From an uncultured Neomegalonema sp. (lineage in GTDB: Bacteria; Pseudomonadota; Alphaproteobacteria; Rhodobacterales; Rhodobacteraceae): a DNA stretch of 57,389 bases. Location of the stretch: contig CALHLW010000093.1 of the NCBI GenBank assembly GCA_938034615.1, positions 1 through 57,389 on the forward strand, given 5' to 3'. The first letter of the stretch is position 1, and each line of letters opens with the position of its first letter. Below, one piece after another: positions 25,313-34,413 of this stretch. Made by a program: the position numbers and the translations under genes. The notes under the pieces are model-generated. The model was not told the origin of the DNA. It was given only the letters and a program-made list of their open reading frames with translations, and did no database searches.

Positions 25313-25816
25313 TCAGTCCTGCGCGGACCCCAAAGGAGGACGCGGCGCGGCGCTCGACGGACCGGCTACGGGTTCGTGAGAGCGGAATTGGCCTCCCGTC
25401 GTCAACACATCGCCTCGGGACAGCGGTGAGGTCGGATCGTTGACGAGGGGCATGGCTGGTCTGGACGGGGGCGGTGCAGGCGATGGCTTCGGAGCGACCT
25501 TCAGTTCCGGCTCAGGCTCCGGTTTGGAGGCCGCGCGGGGCGGTGCCAGTTCTGTCGGCCATGCACCCTCCTGGATACGGCGAAAGATCAACACGGTGTA
25601 TTGCGTGACTTTCGATTCTTTTGAAAATATCCCGCCACGCGACCCGGCGGCGAGGATGTCCGAACGCATGTATTCCCACCCGTCCACCGCTTCCGTGTGG
25701 ATAAGCTCACCCAGTGTTTCAGCAACGAGGTCTGCTTCGCTCATGCCGCGCTTGCGCTTGGCCTGTACGGTCTGGGGCAAGGCGACGGTCTTATACTCGT
25801 AGGTCGATCCGGACAT
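25313..25816 (-). CDS. DUF4177-like protein with Pro-rich tail
   Basis: 167 residues. The N-terminal 85 residues have the DUF4177 pattern, YEYKTVALPQ, then a long helix (ADLVAETLGELIHTEAVDGW) with the GWEYMRSD step and a closing strand VTQYTVLIFRRI. The rest is Pro/Ser/Ala-rich low complexity (PEPEPELKVAPKPSPAPPPS) without a fold. No signal peptide. The function of the domain is unknown. It stands alone on the minus strand. Confidence 0.7.
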   Translation of the reverse strand: MSGSTYEYKTVALPQTVQAKRKRGMSEADLVAETLGELIHTEAVDGWEYMRSDILAAGSRGGIFSKESKVTQYTVLIFRRIQEGAWPTELAPPRAASKPEPEPELKVAPKPSPAPPPSRPAMPLVNDPTSPLSRGDVLTTGGQFRSHEPVAGPSSAAPRPPLGSAQD

Positions 25817-25937
25817 TCAGGGAGCCTCTTCGGGACAGATTTCAGATAAAATCCGTACCCGGCCCAGAGCCTGATTGCAATCGGAGGAAGGAATGCGCCG
25901 CCGGTTCGGTCGTCAAAGAAGGGCTACGGCGCGGCCT

Positions 25938-26456
25938 TCACCGCCCGCAAGCTTTCTTTGCCGCGTTGTAGGCTGCCGTAAACCCGAGCAGCGAGAAGGT
26001 GTCCGTCGAGCGTCCGCCGCCGGAGGCGTATCCCGTCACGGTCGCCTTCGCGCCTTTACGCATGGCGTTGACGATTTGCTGTTCCTCATTGCGGGTTTCG
26101 AGCCACGCACCGTCCTTGACGGCGAAGAACGAGAAGTTCTGTGAACCGATCTTCGCTTGCACGGTACGCGATTCGTCATACTCGTAACCCGAAAGGATGC
26201 TGACCTCGGTATCGACGCCCGTATCGGGGTAAACCGTGATCATGAGAAAGACTTCACCCCGGTTCTTGCCACCGAAATCCTGATCGGATGGTTTCGTTGC
26301 CGCCCAGCAAACCTTGCCTTCGGGCCGCTGTGAGGTGAAGGCGCTCCAGTAGCGAAACGCGCCGATGCGTTCCTGCTCCTGAGCCGTCGCCACGCTCGAT
26401 GCTCCTGCCGCCCCTGCCAGCGCGAGGGCTGCGGCGCAAAGCGTCATGCGGTTCAT
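25938..26456 (-). CDS. Invasion-associated locus B (IalB) family periplasmic protein
   Basis: 172 residues from the ATG at 26456 (MNRMTLCAAALALAGAAGAS), chosen because GGAGAGA lies just upstream and it opens a signal peptide with cleavage after VATA. The mature protein matches the IalB pattern: the conserved aromatic (RYWSAF), VCWAATKPSD, a middle beta-sandwich (FLMITVYPDTGVDTEVSILS), FFAVKDGAWLETRNEEQQIV and the end TDTFSLLGFTAAYNAAKKAC. Despite the family name, these proteins are widespread in non-pathogenic alphaproteobacteria and their function is not settled. A second family member lies at 38006-38479. Confidence 0.82.
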   Translation of the reverse strand: MNRMTLCAAALALAGAAGASSVATAQEQERIGAFRYWSAFTSQRPEGKVCWAATKPSDQDFGGKNRGEVFLMITVYPDTGVDTEVSILSGYEYDESRTVQAKIGSQNFSFFAVKDGAWLETRNEEQQIVNAMRKGAKATVTGYASGGGRSTDTFSLLGFTAAYNAAKKACGR

Positions 26457-26917
26457 TCTGTCTCTCCTGCCACTATCGAATCGCGTCGGAATCGGATGCA
26501 TAATCCGTCCCGCTTCGCAGTTGTTACTGCGGTATGGTTAACAGAAGTTATCCATGCACTCAATTCCCATACATTCCGTTCGATCAATCCCTTGCGAGCG
26601 AGTCTTGCCTGCAACGCATCCCGTCGGACCGTGCTCCGCGGGGGCGAGGCAGCGCGTTCACCATATGCGCGTGGACTTCGCGGTTTCTTAAACCGATGGC
26701 GGTATGGTCCTGCGCTGAAAGGGATGAGCGATCCCCTTAACGGAAACGCATCCATCCTTCCATGAGCCTGATGCCGGAATAGAGAGTTTTAATCCCGTAT
26801 CATGTTGTAAACAAAAGGTAAATGACGGCGATTTGCCCAAGAAGTGGACGCCGTTCGCACTTTCATAACACCCCCATGCTTAGGATGGGGCCGTAATCTG
26901 ATCGAAGGAGATTCGCG
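26457..26917. other. Intergenic region upstream of the Tad operon
   Basis: About 460 bases between the divergent IalB and cpaB genes. It is more AT-rich than its surroundings near 26780-26870. A small dyad, CCCCAT (26872-26877) with ATGGGG (26885-26890), lies just before the cpaB leader, and AAGGAG at 26914-26905 region sets the cpaB start. No pilin-like ORF (short protein with a Gly/Glu-Tyr processing site and a hydrophobic helix) was found here on either strand, although this is where flp often sits. The operon promoter is presumably here but I could not assign it. Confidence 0.5.
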
Positions 26918-28069
26918 ATGCGTGGCGTGAGAATTCTGATCCTGGCCAGCGCCTCTGTCGCAGCTATGGCAGCCATGTGGCTGATGCGTGGTGCTATCGA
27001 AAGCCGGGCGAACGTGCCTGTGCAGGTCGCTGCACCTGCCCCTGTAGAAAAGCCTGCTGTTGAGGCACCCAAGACCGTCGACATCCTCGTCGCCGCCCGT
27101 GACATCCCAATCGGACGCACTCTGTCCGGCGAGGATATCAAGTGGCAGGCGTTCCCGGTCGATGCGGCTTCGGACTACTTCTACCTCAAAGGCGAGGATG
27201 AGAATGCCATCGACCTCGTCGTTGGTGCTGCTTCCCGCGCCTCGATGCGCGCCGGTGAGCCACTCTCTACCGAGAAAGTGATCGACCTCAAGGGGTCGGG
27301 CGTCATGGCATCGCTGCTCCGCAAAGGAATGCGCGCGGTCGCCGTACCGATCTCGGACGTGACCGGCGCTGGCGGCTTCATTCTGCCCGGCGACTATGTC
27401 GACTTGCTGTTGACCCGTCAGATCGCGATCGAAGAGTTCAATCCGACGACCGGCGAGATCGACCGTACCGTCACCCATAACCAGACCGAGACGGTCATGG
27501 AGACGGTTCGCGTCCTGGCCATCGACCAACGCCTGAGAGAAAACGGCGGCGAGAGCGGTGCGACCGCCGTGGGGAACACGGCCACCATCGAACTGAACCC
27601 TGATCAGGTCGAACTTATCTCGCTGACCCGTCAGATCGCCAAGCAAGAGCGTGGGTTCCTGACTCTGTCGCTTCGCAGTTTCTCTGAACTCGTCGAGGAG
27701 TATGGCGAGGACGTGAGCAAGATCATGCCCAAGACCGTCCTTGATTTGCAGGCCTTGGCGCGCGCCAAGATCGAGCACGCTCAGGAGATGCGGGCCATTG
27801 CCGAGGATTTCCGCCGCGAACAGGAAACCTACGAACTTGAGCGTCGCAAGCGTGAGGAAGAAGAGCGCCTGCGCCTCGCTGAAGAAGAACGTCAGCGCCA
27901 GGCCGAAGACCGCGCTGCGGCCTTGGCCGCACAGCAAAAGACGGTTGATGCCGCCGCTGCTGCGCCGTCGCCGCAACCCGAAGACGAAGGTGTCGTCCTC
28001 GTTCGTAATGGTGCGCCGATTGTCGTGCGTACGACCAATCCAGACTCGACTGCCGGGGGGAGCCAATGA
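26918..28069 (+). CDS. cpaB: Flp/Tad pilus assembly protein CpaB (RcpC)
   Basis: 383 residues, first gene of the pilus operon, with AAGGAG before the ATG. Residues 7-22 are a membrane anchor or uncleaved signal (ILILASASVAAMAAMW). A SAF domain begins about residue 53 (VDILVAARDIPIGRTLSGED), followed by the RcpC/CpaB core (AVAVPISDVTGAGGFILPGD, VDLLLTRQIAI). CpaB acts in the periplasm, probably supporting the secretin. Residues about 285-345 form a highly charged coiled coil (RREQETYELERRKREEEERL), an extension beyond the usual family length. The stop overlaps a possible cpaC ATG. Confidence 0.93.
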   Translation: MRGVRILILASASVAAMAAMWLMRGAIESRANVPVQVAAPAPVEKPAVEAPKTVDILVAARDIPIGRTLSGEDIKWQAFPVDAASDYFYLKGEDENAIDLVVGAASRASMRAGEPLSTEKVIDLKGSGVMASLLRKGMRAVAVPISDVTGAGGFILPGDYVDLLLTRQIAIEEFNPTTGEIDRTVTHNQTETVMETVRVLAIDQRLRENGGESGATAVGNTATIELNPDQVELISLTRQIAKQERGFLTLSLRSFSELVEEYGEDVSKIMPKTVLDLQALARAKIEHAQEMRAIAEDFRREQETYELERRKREEEERLRLAEEERQRQAEDRAAALAAQQKTVDAAAAAPSPQPEDEGVVLVRNGAPIVVRTTNPDSTAGGSQ

Positions 28070-28122
28070 CCACCCGAATTCATCACCAGAAACGCGTGCC
28101 TACCGCATCGGGAGAAACCAGA

Positions 28123-30576
28123 ATGCGCCGTCCCGTAACGACAGCAGCCGCAACGCTGACCGCTATCGGTCTCGCCCTTACGGCGACGTTGCCATCCGTC
28201 GCGCAGAACGCCTCTGACGCGCCGCTCGACCTTATCAACCGGGGCGCAGACGTCTCGATCCGCTCCAATGATGCGGGTGCCCCTACGGGCTACTTCGTCG
28301 GTGCTGACGGTTCGATCCAGTACGGTGATCCGGCGGCGCAGCCTGCCGCGCCCGGTCCTGCGATGGTCGGCTCCGCGCCAGGTTTCGACGTTTCGTCGGA
28401 CGTGGTGGGCGACTCTGCGGGTCAGTTTGCCGATGGAATCATCGATACGCCGATGGCCGCCGATGTCTTTGACGCTGCACCTGCGGATAGTCCTGCGGTC
28501 ACGCTTGATTCTCTTCAGAATGCCTTTTCGAGCGATACATTCTCCAATCCTGCTGCCGTGCAGCCGATGGAGATGAATACGGTCATCGAAGAGGCCGCCA
28601 TTGATGCAGGGGCACCTGCAGGAGCCTATTACGGCGGTAATTCCGCCGGGTTCGATGTGGGTGCCGGTCTCGTGGAGACCCAGGCCGCATCGGATAGCTA
28701 TGGCTACGCGCTTCAGAACGGCGTCGTCATGCCGTCGGCCCCGGCAATGCCGGAACCTGTCTACACTCAGGAATACGCGGCACCGCCCGCCATGGAGCAG
28801 ACGGTTGAGACCTATCAGGTCACCGTGACGCCGCCGCCGGTTCCCGAAGGTCTGGGCCTTGCCCCGCTTGCCCCGGCGATGCCCAGCTATGCCGAGCCGG
28901 TCTTCCCGGAAATGGGCTATGGCGAGACGGTCATCGCGGAAACGGTGGTCTCCGTACCGGTGCCGCAGCAGCCGACATTTTCGCAACCTTATGCTGCACC
29001 GCCCATGATGGTCGAGCCCATGATGGTTGAGCCAGTGATGGCGCCACCGATGTATTCGGAGCCAGCGCCGGTCTCGATCTCGACCCTGCCGCAGGCACCG
29101 GTGATGAACTCCTATGCCAGCCTCGAGCCCGCGCCTTTTGCACCGTCGGGTCGCGATTTCGCGGCGCGCGGTGATGGCTCCTATGGCCCGTCGACGATCA
29201 AGGCCACCGGAGAAGGTCCGGCAGCCCAGCAGGCATCGGTCTTTGTTTCGAAATCCACCATCGTGGAACTGCCCGTCGATGCCCATGAGGTCATCGTCGC
29301 TGATCCGACGCAGATCCGCGCTGTCCTGCGCACCGCGCGTCAGGTCGTTCTCATCGGCCTGCGGCCCGGTCAGACGGGCGTGACGGTCTTTGACGAGGCT
29401 GGCAACCAGATCCTGAGCCTCGATACCAATATCCAATTCGACCTGAGGCCCCTTCGCAAGGCTCTCGCAGAGACCTTCCCCGACGTTCAGATTGAAGTCG
29501 AGTCGGTGCTGGGCGAGGTCATCGTCAAGGGAGCGACAGGTGGACCCGCAGAATCGGATGCCATCCGTGATCTCGTTCGCCGGTATCTGTATTCGGCGAT
29601 GATCGGTGCGGGCGTTGACGTCAAGGCTTCACAAATTGCCTTTGTTGATCGTTTGACGAGCTCAAGCGATGACCAGATCCTCGTCAAGGTCCGTATCGCT
29701 GAAATGCGCCGGTCAATCGTCAAGCAATTCGGCGTCGATTTCAGTCTTGCTACCGATGCTGCCCTTACGGCGGCAACGGGTGGAGCCTTCAGTCCTCTCA
29801 CGGACTTCACCACCATCTCGAATGCCTTCGGCGTGAATGGTACGGCGCTCGGCGGGATTGCCGCCAATATCGCCGGATCGTTCTCAGAGACGAATTTCGG
29901 GGCGATGGTCAATGCTTTCGAGCGCCACAACGTCATGCGCATCCTCGCGGAGCCGACCCTGACTGCCGTATCCGGCGAGACGGCCAGCTTCCTCGCGGGT
30001 GGTCAGTTCCCATACCCGACATCATCCGATGACGGCCTGGTGGGCTACACGTTCCGGGACTTCGGTGTTGCGCTGGAGTTCACCCCCGTCGTCGTCGGCG
30101 ATGGTCGCATCAGCCTGACGGTTGCAACGGAAATCTCCGAACTGACGAGTGAAGGCTCGGTCACGACCGGCGGTATCCAGGAAATCACGATCCCCGGCAT
30201 TTCGGTGCGCCGTGCCAATACCACGGTCGAACTGCCCTCGGGCGGAACGATGTCCATCGCCGGAATGCTGCTCCAGCGTGACTCCGCGTCCCATGCCGGT
30301 CTGCCTGGCCTGAAGAACGTACCGATCATCGGACAACTGCTTTCCTCTACCGACTACCAGAAGCAGGAAACAGAACTGGTGATCCTCGTGACGCCTTATG
30401 TCGTCAAGCCGGGTCAGGAAAAGGATTTCCGCCTGCCGACCGATGGCTTCGCGCCGGCAAGTGACTTCGACATGTACGTGCTTGGACGCCTTCACAAGGT
30501 CTATGGCGCGGGCGACCCGAACATGGCCAGCGCGCGCGAAGCGCTCAAAGCCCCCTTCGGCTTTATCCTAGAATAA
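28123..30576 (+). CDS. cpaC: Tad pilus outer-membrane secretin CpaC (RcpA)
   Basis: 817 residues from the ATG at 28123, which has GGGAGAAA upstream and starts a signal peptide (MRRPVTTAAATLTAIGLALT). An in-frame ATG at 28066 overlaps the cpaB stop and also has a good ribosome site, but the codons between have low GC at third positions, so I prefer 28123. Residues about 30-370 are Pro/Ala/Met/Glu-rich low complexity (PPMMVEPMMVEPVMAPPMYS). The secretin proper follows: N-terminal domain (VELPVDAHEVIVADPTQIRA), a BON-like domain (VQIEVESVLGEVIVKG), and the secretin core with VRIAEMRRSIVKQFGVDFS and TELVILVTPYVVKPG near the end. Typical CpaC proteins are far shorter. Confidence 0.93.
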   Translation: MRRPVTTAAATLTAIGLALTATLPSVAQNASDAPLDLINRGADVSIRSNDAGAPTGYFVGADGSIQYGDPAAQPAAPGPAMVGSAPGFDVSSDVVGDSAGQFADGIIDTPMAADVFDAAPADSPAVTLDSLQNAFSSDTFSNPAAVQPMEMNTVIEEAAIDAGAPAGAYYGGNSAGFDVGAGLVETQAASDSYGYALQNGVVMPSAPAMPEPVYTQEYAAPPAMEQTVETYQVTVTPPPVPEGLGLAPLAPAMPSYAEPVFPEMGYGETVIAETVVSVPVPQQPTFSQPYAAPPMMVEPMMVEPVMAPPMYSEPAPVSISTLPQAPVMNSYASLEPAPFAPSGRDFAARGDGSYGPSTIKATGEGPAAQQASVFVSKSTIVELPVDAHEVIVADPTQIRAVLRTARQVVLIGLRPGQTGVTVFDEAGNQILSLDTNIQFDLRPLRKALAETFPDVQIEVESVLGEVIVKGATGGPAESDAIRDLVRRYLYSAMIGAGVDVKASQIAFVDRLTSSSDDQILVKVRIAEMRRSIVKQFGVDFSLATDAALTAATGGAFSPLTDFTTISNAFGVNGTALGGIAANIAGSFSETNFGAMVNAFERHNVMRILAEPTLTAVSGETASFLAGGQFPYPTSSDDGLVGYTFRDFGVALEFTPVVVGDGRISLTVATEISELTSEGSVTTGGIQEITIPGISVRRANTTVELPSGGTMSIAGMLLQRDSASHAGLPGLKNVPIIGQLLSSTDYQKQETELVILVTPYVVKPGQEKDFRLPTDGFAPASDFDMYVLGRLHKVYGAGDPNMASAREALKAPFGFILE

Positions 30577-30589
30577 GAGGGCACGAGAA

Positions 30590-30982
30590 ATGAGAAACCC
30601 AGTGAAAACCGTCCATGCCCATCCGGGCCGCTCCATCGCGATCCTTGCCGCTCTCGCCGCGCTTCAGGGCTGTGCTCCACCTCAGCAGAACGTGTTCAAC
30701 GATCCCTTCGAGCAGTACGAACTCGGCAAGGTCTACGATTGTGGGGATATTCAGGTGCCTGATTTTCGCCTGAACCATGAGAATTCGGCCACTCCCGGCT
30801 TCGGGTGTGCGCATCAGAGCAACATGACGGTGATGATCTCCGATCCTGCGGACCTCGTGCGTCCTCGCGCGATGACACCAGCTGACGAGAAGGCCCGTTT
30901 CCGCGTGATCAACGCCTATCGTGAAGGCGATGACACCACTGCCGCACCGACTGCGCGCGGTACGAGAGAATTGATCGACTGA
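30590..30982 (+). CDS. cpaD: CpaD-type pilus assembly lipoprotein (short form)
   Basis: 130 residues. The signal peptide ends in the lipobox ALQGC with Cys28 as the lipidated residue. The C-terminal half holds the CpaD hallmark GFGCAHQSNMTVMISDPADL followed by VRPR. Caulobacter CpaD is notably longer, so this is a short version keeping mainly the conserved end. It lies 13 bases after cpaC and 24 before cpaE. It should sit in the inner leaflet of the outer membrane next to the secretin. Assignment rests on the motif and position. Confidence 0.8.
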   Translation: MRNPVKTVHAHPGRSIAILAALAALQGCAPPQQNVFNDPFEQYELGKVYDCGDIQVPDFRLNHENSATPGFGCAHQSNMTVMISDPADLVRPRAMTPADEKARFRVINAYREGDDTTAAPTARGTRELID

Positions 30983-31006
30983 TCCTATCGAAGAAGGAGT
31001 TTGCCC

Positions 31007-32338
31007 ATGTCGTCTGCGGCACAAGATACCGGGTTCGAGGATCAGGGGTTTTCGGGTCCGATCGAGACCCTCATTCCCCGGATCGATATTGAATCGTTCT
31101 GCACTACCGGCCCAATGGCCACGGCGATCCAGGAATCCGCCTACGACCGCCGGATGGCTCGTACCTCTATCGCCGTGGCGATGGGCGGCACGAAGCGTGC
31201 CGTCGAGATCTACGAAGAATCCGCAACGCCTCATCTTCTCATCGTCGAGACGAACGAGACGGGGCTGGAAGTCTTCGACGAACTCGAAGGTCTGGCTGGC
31301 GTCTGCGATCCCGATACCAAGGTGATCGTGTGCGGCCCGTCGAACGACGTGACGCTCTATCGCGAACTGAAGCGGCAGGGTGTGGACGAATATATCGTCT
31401 CTCCGGCGGCCCCGATCCAGATCATCGAGGCCATCGCGACCGTCTTTGCCGAACCGGGCGAGGCTCCAATGGCCCGCACGATCGGCTTTGTCGGTGTGAA
31501 GGGCGGCGCGGGTGCCTCCACGCTTGCCCATAACGCAGCGTGGAAGATTTCGCGCGTTGAGGAAAAAGAGGTCATGCTCGTCGATATGGACGTGCAGTTC
31601 GGAACCGCTGGCCTCGACTTCAACCGCGAGTCGACCCGGACCGTTCTCGATGCGCTGACCGGCGCGGATGAGCTGGATGATGTGAAGCTCCAGCGTCTGC
31701 TGATCGAATACGACGACTATCTTTCGATCCTCGCTGCCCCCTCCTCTCTGGAGGTCGAGACCGAGTTCGACGAGAACAACGTCATCGACATGATTCAGAC
31801 GATCCGCGCGGCGACCGATTACGCGGTCTTCGATTTTCCACATATCTGGTCGCCCTGGATTCAGCGATCAATCATGCAGATGGAAGAGATTGTGCTGGTC
31901 GCGACGCCGGAACTGGCAAGCCTTCGCAACTTGAAGGCATTCCATGACTTGATGATGGCGCGCCGGCCCAACGACAATCCGCCGCGCATCGTTCTCAATC
32001 ATGTCGGTGTTCCGAAGCGCCCTGAAATCGCGGCGGAGGATGTCGCCGATATCATCGGGCGCGATGTCGATCTGATCATCCCCTACGATCCCACACTGTT
32101 CGGTGAGGCATCGAACAACGGTCAGATGATCGAAGAGGTCAACGTCAAGCACGAAGCGGTGGCGAACCTGACCGAGCTTTGCAACACGCTTACCGCCAGC
32201 CGAACGTCGCTCAAGAAAGCCGGTCGCGGCAAGGGTGCCGACAAGCGTAAGGGCCTCGATCTCGGAAAGTTTGTGTCGATGCTGAAGAAAAAGAAGAAGA
32301 AGGTCAAAGCTACGCCCGAGTTGGCAGACGAAGCATAG
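31007..32338 (+). CDS. cpaE: Tad pilus assembly protein CpaE/TadZ (localisation ATPase)
   Basis: 443 residues from the ATG at 31007, 7 bases after AAGGAG (a TTG at 31001 is in frame). Residues about 55-145 form an atypical receiver-like domain (PHLLIVETNETGLEVFDELE). The MinD/ParA-type domain has a deviant Walker A, VKGGAGASTLAHN (Lys165), and VMLVDMDVQFGTAGLDF. TadZ proteins mark the polar site of pilus assembly. The C-terminus is strikingly basic, with six consecutive lysines (SMLKKKKKKVKA), possibly a membrane or nucleic-acid contact. A hairpin follows the stop. Confidence 0.94.
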   Translation: MSSAAQDTGFEDQGFSGPIETLIPRIDIESFCTTGPMATAIQESAYDRRMARTSIAVAMGGTKRAVEIYEESATPHLLIVETNETGLEVFDELEGLAGVCDPDTKVIVCGPSNDVTLYRELKRQGVDEYIVSPAAPIQIIEAIATVFAEPGEAPMARTIGFVGVKGGAGASTLAHNAAWKISRVEEKEVMLVDMDVQFGTAGLDFNRESTRTVLDALTGADELDDVKLQRLLIEYDDYLSILAAPSSLEVETEFDENNVIDMIQTIRAATDYAVFDFPHIWSPWIQRSIMQMEEIVLVATPELASLRNLKAFHDLMMARRPNDNPPRIVLNHVGVPKRPEIAAEDVADIIGRDVDLIIPYDPTLFGEASNNGQMIEEVNVKHEAVANLTELCNTLTASRTSLKKAGRGKGADKRKGLDLGKFVSMLKKKKKKVKATPELADEA

Positions 32339-32357
32339 CCTCTGATCCCTGAAGATA

Positions 32358-32383
32358 CCGGACGCGCCGTTCCGCGCGTCCGG
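32358..32383 (+). other. RNA hairpin between cpaE and cpaF
   Basis: A perfect 10-bp GC-rich stem (CCGGACGCGC at 32358-32367 with GCGCGTCCGG at 32374-32383) closes a six-base loop. No T run follows, so it is not a standard terminator. It may protect or process the upstream message. Confidence 0.6.
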
Positions 32384-32430
32384 CTCCGGCCTTTGGCCCC
32401 CGAGCAGAAGTTCACGGCGGAAACACAGAA

Positions 32431-34239
32431 ATGTTCAGCAAACGCACGAACGATCCTTCCTCCGGCCCCCAGGCCGATGGTGCCGGCCTGCCAGCGACGG
32501 CACCGGACGCACCCTCGCGCCCCCTCGGCGCGCGCAAGGCTCCGCCACCACCTCCGCCCCGTCCGGGTGCTGCGGGTGGGTCGCGTCCGACGCCCAACGT
32601 CAAACAGAAGCCAACCGATGCCCTGAACGTCGACCTGTCACAGTCCAAAGCCCCGCCAAGGCCTGGTGCGCCCCGTAAGTCTCTGGTCGAGAGTGCCACC
32701 GAAGAACAAATTGGCATAAAGATGGCTGAGGCCCGCAAACTGGCCGAGGACAAGCAGGTGCCCGCCGACCTCAATCGCGGCACGCCGCGCAAGACAGGAA
32801 CGGAAGGCCGGACCGAAAAGCCTAAAGCTGTCGAGGATCTTCGCGAAAAGGGCGAAAGCGGTTTCGGGGCGAGCAAAAACCGCAACAAATCCAAGAAGGT
32901 CGAGCAGGAGAAGGCTCCGCCTCCCAAGATGGATGGCGACCGCCAGTTCACCCACGACCAAGCCTATTACGACCTCAAGGCTGAAATCTTCGCGACCCTG
33001 ATCGATGCGATGGATATGAGCCGTATCGTCGCGCTGGCCCGTGCCGAGGCCGAAGGCGAGATCACGCAGATCGTCAATGAGATCATTGGTGTGAAGGGTC
33101 ACATCATGTCGATCTCTGAGCAAAAGCGGCTCGTGGAGGATATCTGTGACGACGTGTTGGGCTATGGTCCGCTGGAGCCGCTGCTGGCCCGCGATGACAT
33201 TGCCGATATAATGGTCAACGGGGCCGAGCAGGTCTTCATCGAGGTGAACGGCAAGATCGAGCTGACCAATATCCGCTTCAAGGATAACAACCAGCTTCTC
33301 GAAATCTGCCAGCGTATGGTGCAGAAGGTCGGACGCCGCGTCGATGAGAGCTCGCCCATCTGTGATGCGCGCTTGCTCGACGGCTCTCGTGTGAACGTCA
33401 TTGCGCCGCCACTGGCCATCGACGGCGCGACGCTCACCATTCGAAAGTTTAAGAAAGACAAGCTCAAGATGAGCGACCTGATCAATTTCGGGGCGCTGAC
33501 GCCGGAGGCTGCGAAGGTAATCCAGATCGCCGCCGCCTGCCGCTGCAACATCTTGATCTCCGGCGGTACGGGTTCGGGTAAGACCACGCTGCTCAACTGT
33601 CTGTCCGGTTTTGCGGGCGACGACGAGCGCATCATCACCTGTGAAGACTCGGCGGAACTGCAACTACAGCAGCCGCATGTGGTGCGGCTGGAAACGCGCC
33701 CTCCAAAACTGGAGGGTGGCGGCGAAGTCAGTATGCGTGATCTCGTCAAGAACTGCCTGCGTATGCGTCCTGAGCGGATCATCGTGGGTGAGGTGCGTGG
33801 CCCGGAAGCCTTCGATTTGCTTCAGGCCATGAACACCGGTCACGACGGCTCAATGGGTACGCTCCACGCCAACACCCCGCGCGAGGGGCTCAGCCGTGTG
33901 GAGTCGATGATCACGATGGGGGGCTTCTCGCTGCCCTCGAAGACGATCCGCGAGATGATGTGTGCTGCTATCAACGTAGTCGTGCAGGCCCAGCGTTTGC
34001 GCGACGGTTCGCGCCGGATTACCCATATCTCCGAGGTTCTGGGGATGGAGGGCGACACCGTCGTGACGCAGGATCTGGTCCGCTATAAAATTACGGGCGA
34101 AGACAAGGACGGCAAGCTGATCGGCAAGCACGTCTCGACCGGCATTGGCCAACCCGCGTTCTGGGAACGGGCGCGCAGCTACAACATGGATGTTGAGTTG
34201 CAGGATGCTCTGGCATCGATGGACGAGGATTCGTCCTGA
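32431..34239 (+). CDS. cpaF: Tad pilus motor ATPase CpaF (TadA)
   Basis: 602 residues. The VirB11/PulE-type ATPase core occupies about 175-590: LGYGPLEPLLARDDIADIMV, Walker A GGTGSGKTT (378-386), the aspartate box CEDSAELQL, RLETRPPKLEGGGEVSMRDL, Walker B RIIVGEVRGPE (449-459) and the His box GHDGSMGTLHAN (470-481). It powers pilin assembly, and perhaps retraction, at the inner membrane. Residues 1-170 are an unusual Pro-rich, charged, disordered extension (ARKAPPPPPPRPGAAGG). The core is intact. Confidence 0.96.
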   Translation: MFSKRTNDPSSGPQADGAGLPATAPDAPSRPLGARKAPPPPPPRPGAAGGSRPTPNVKQKPTDALNVDLSQSKAPPRPGAPRKSLVESATEEQIGIKMAEARKLAEDKQVPADLNRGTPRKTGTEGRTEKPKAVEDLREKGESGFGASKNRNKSKKVEQEKAPPPKMDGDRQFTHDQAYYDLKAEIFATLIDAMDMSRIVALARAEAEGEITQIVNEIIGVKGHIMSISEQKRLVEDICDDVLGYGPLEPLLARDDIADIMVNGAEQVFIEVNGKIELTNIRFKDNNQLLEICQRMVQKVGRRVDESSPICDARLLDGSRVNVIAPPLAIDGATLTIRKFKKDKLKMSDLINFGALTPEAAKVIQIAAACRCNILISGGTGSGKTTLLNCLSGFAGDDERIITCEDSAELQLQQPHVVRLETRPPKLEGGGEVSMRDLVKNCLRMRPERIIVGEVRGPEAFDLLQAMNTGHDGSMGTLHANTPREGLSRVESMITMGGFSLPSKTIREMMCAAINVVVQAQRLRDGSRRITHISEVLGMEGDTVVTQDLVRYKITGEDKDGKLIGKHVSTGIGQPAFWERARSYNMDVELQDALASMDEDSS

Positions 34240-34247
34240 CGGAATTT

Positions 34248-34343
34248 CCTTTCCTTCGGGAAAGGGGGCGACTTCGAGGTCGGCAGATACAGCGAATGGT
34301 TCCGTCCGCCCGAACAGGGTGCGATCCGGCGCTTCCCTGTTCG
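34248..34343 (+). other. Two RNA hairpins between cpaF and tadB
   Basis: In the 174-base gap there is a 7-bp stem with a TTCG tetraloop (CCTTTCC 34248-34254, GGAAAGG 34259-34265) and a 9-bp stem (CGAACAGGG 34311-34319, CCCTGTTCG 34335-34343) with a 15-base loop. Neither is followed by a T run. This is the longest gap in the operon and holds no gene. Confidence 0.55.
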
Positions 34344-34413
34344 GCTCGCCTATACGGAATGTCAGGCAATGACCGCTAGACTGGCGGCGAGCGCCTGAAG
34401 AGGAGACGGATAC

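Noticed and set aside
26502-26765. Candidate pilin-like small ORF upstream of cpaB
   Set aside because: The 89-codon ORF has no processing site or hydrophobic pilin helix and no good ribosome site.
26789-29436. Long minus-strand ORFs (425 and 514 codons) opposite cpaB and cpaC
   Set aside because: Arg/Gly/His-rich shadows of well-identified pilus genes with no ribosome site or family match.
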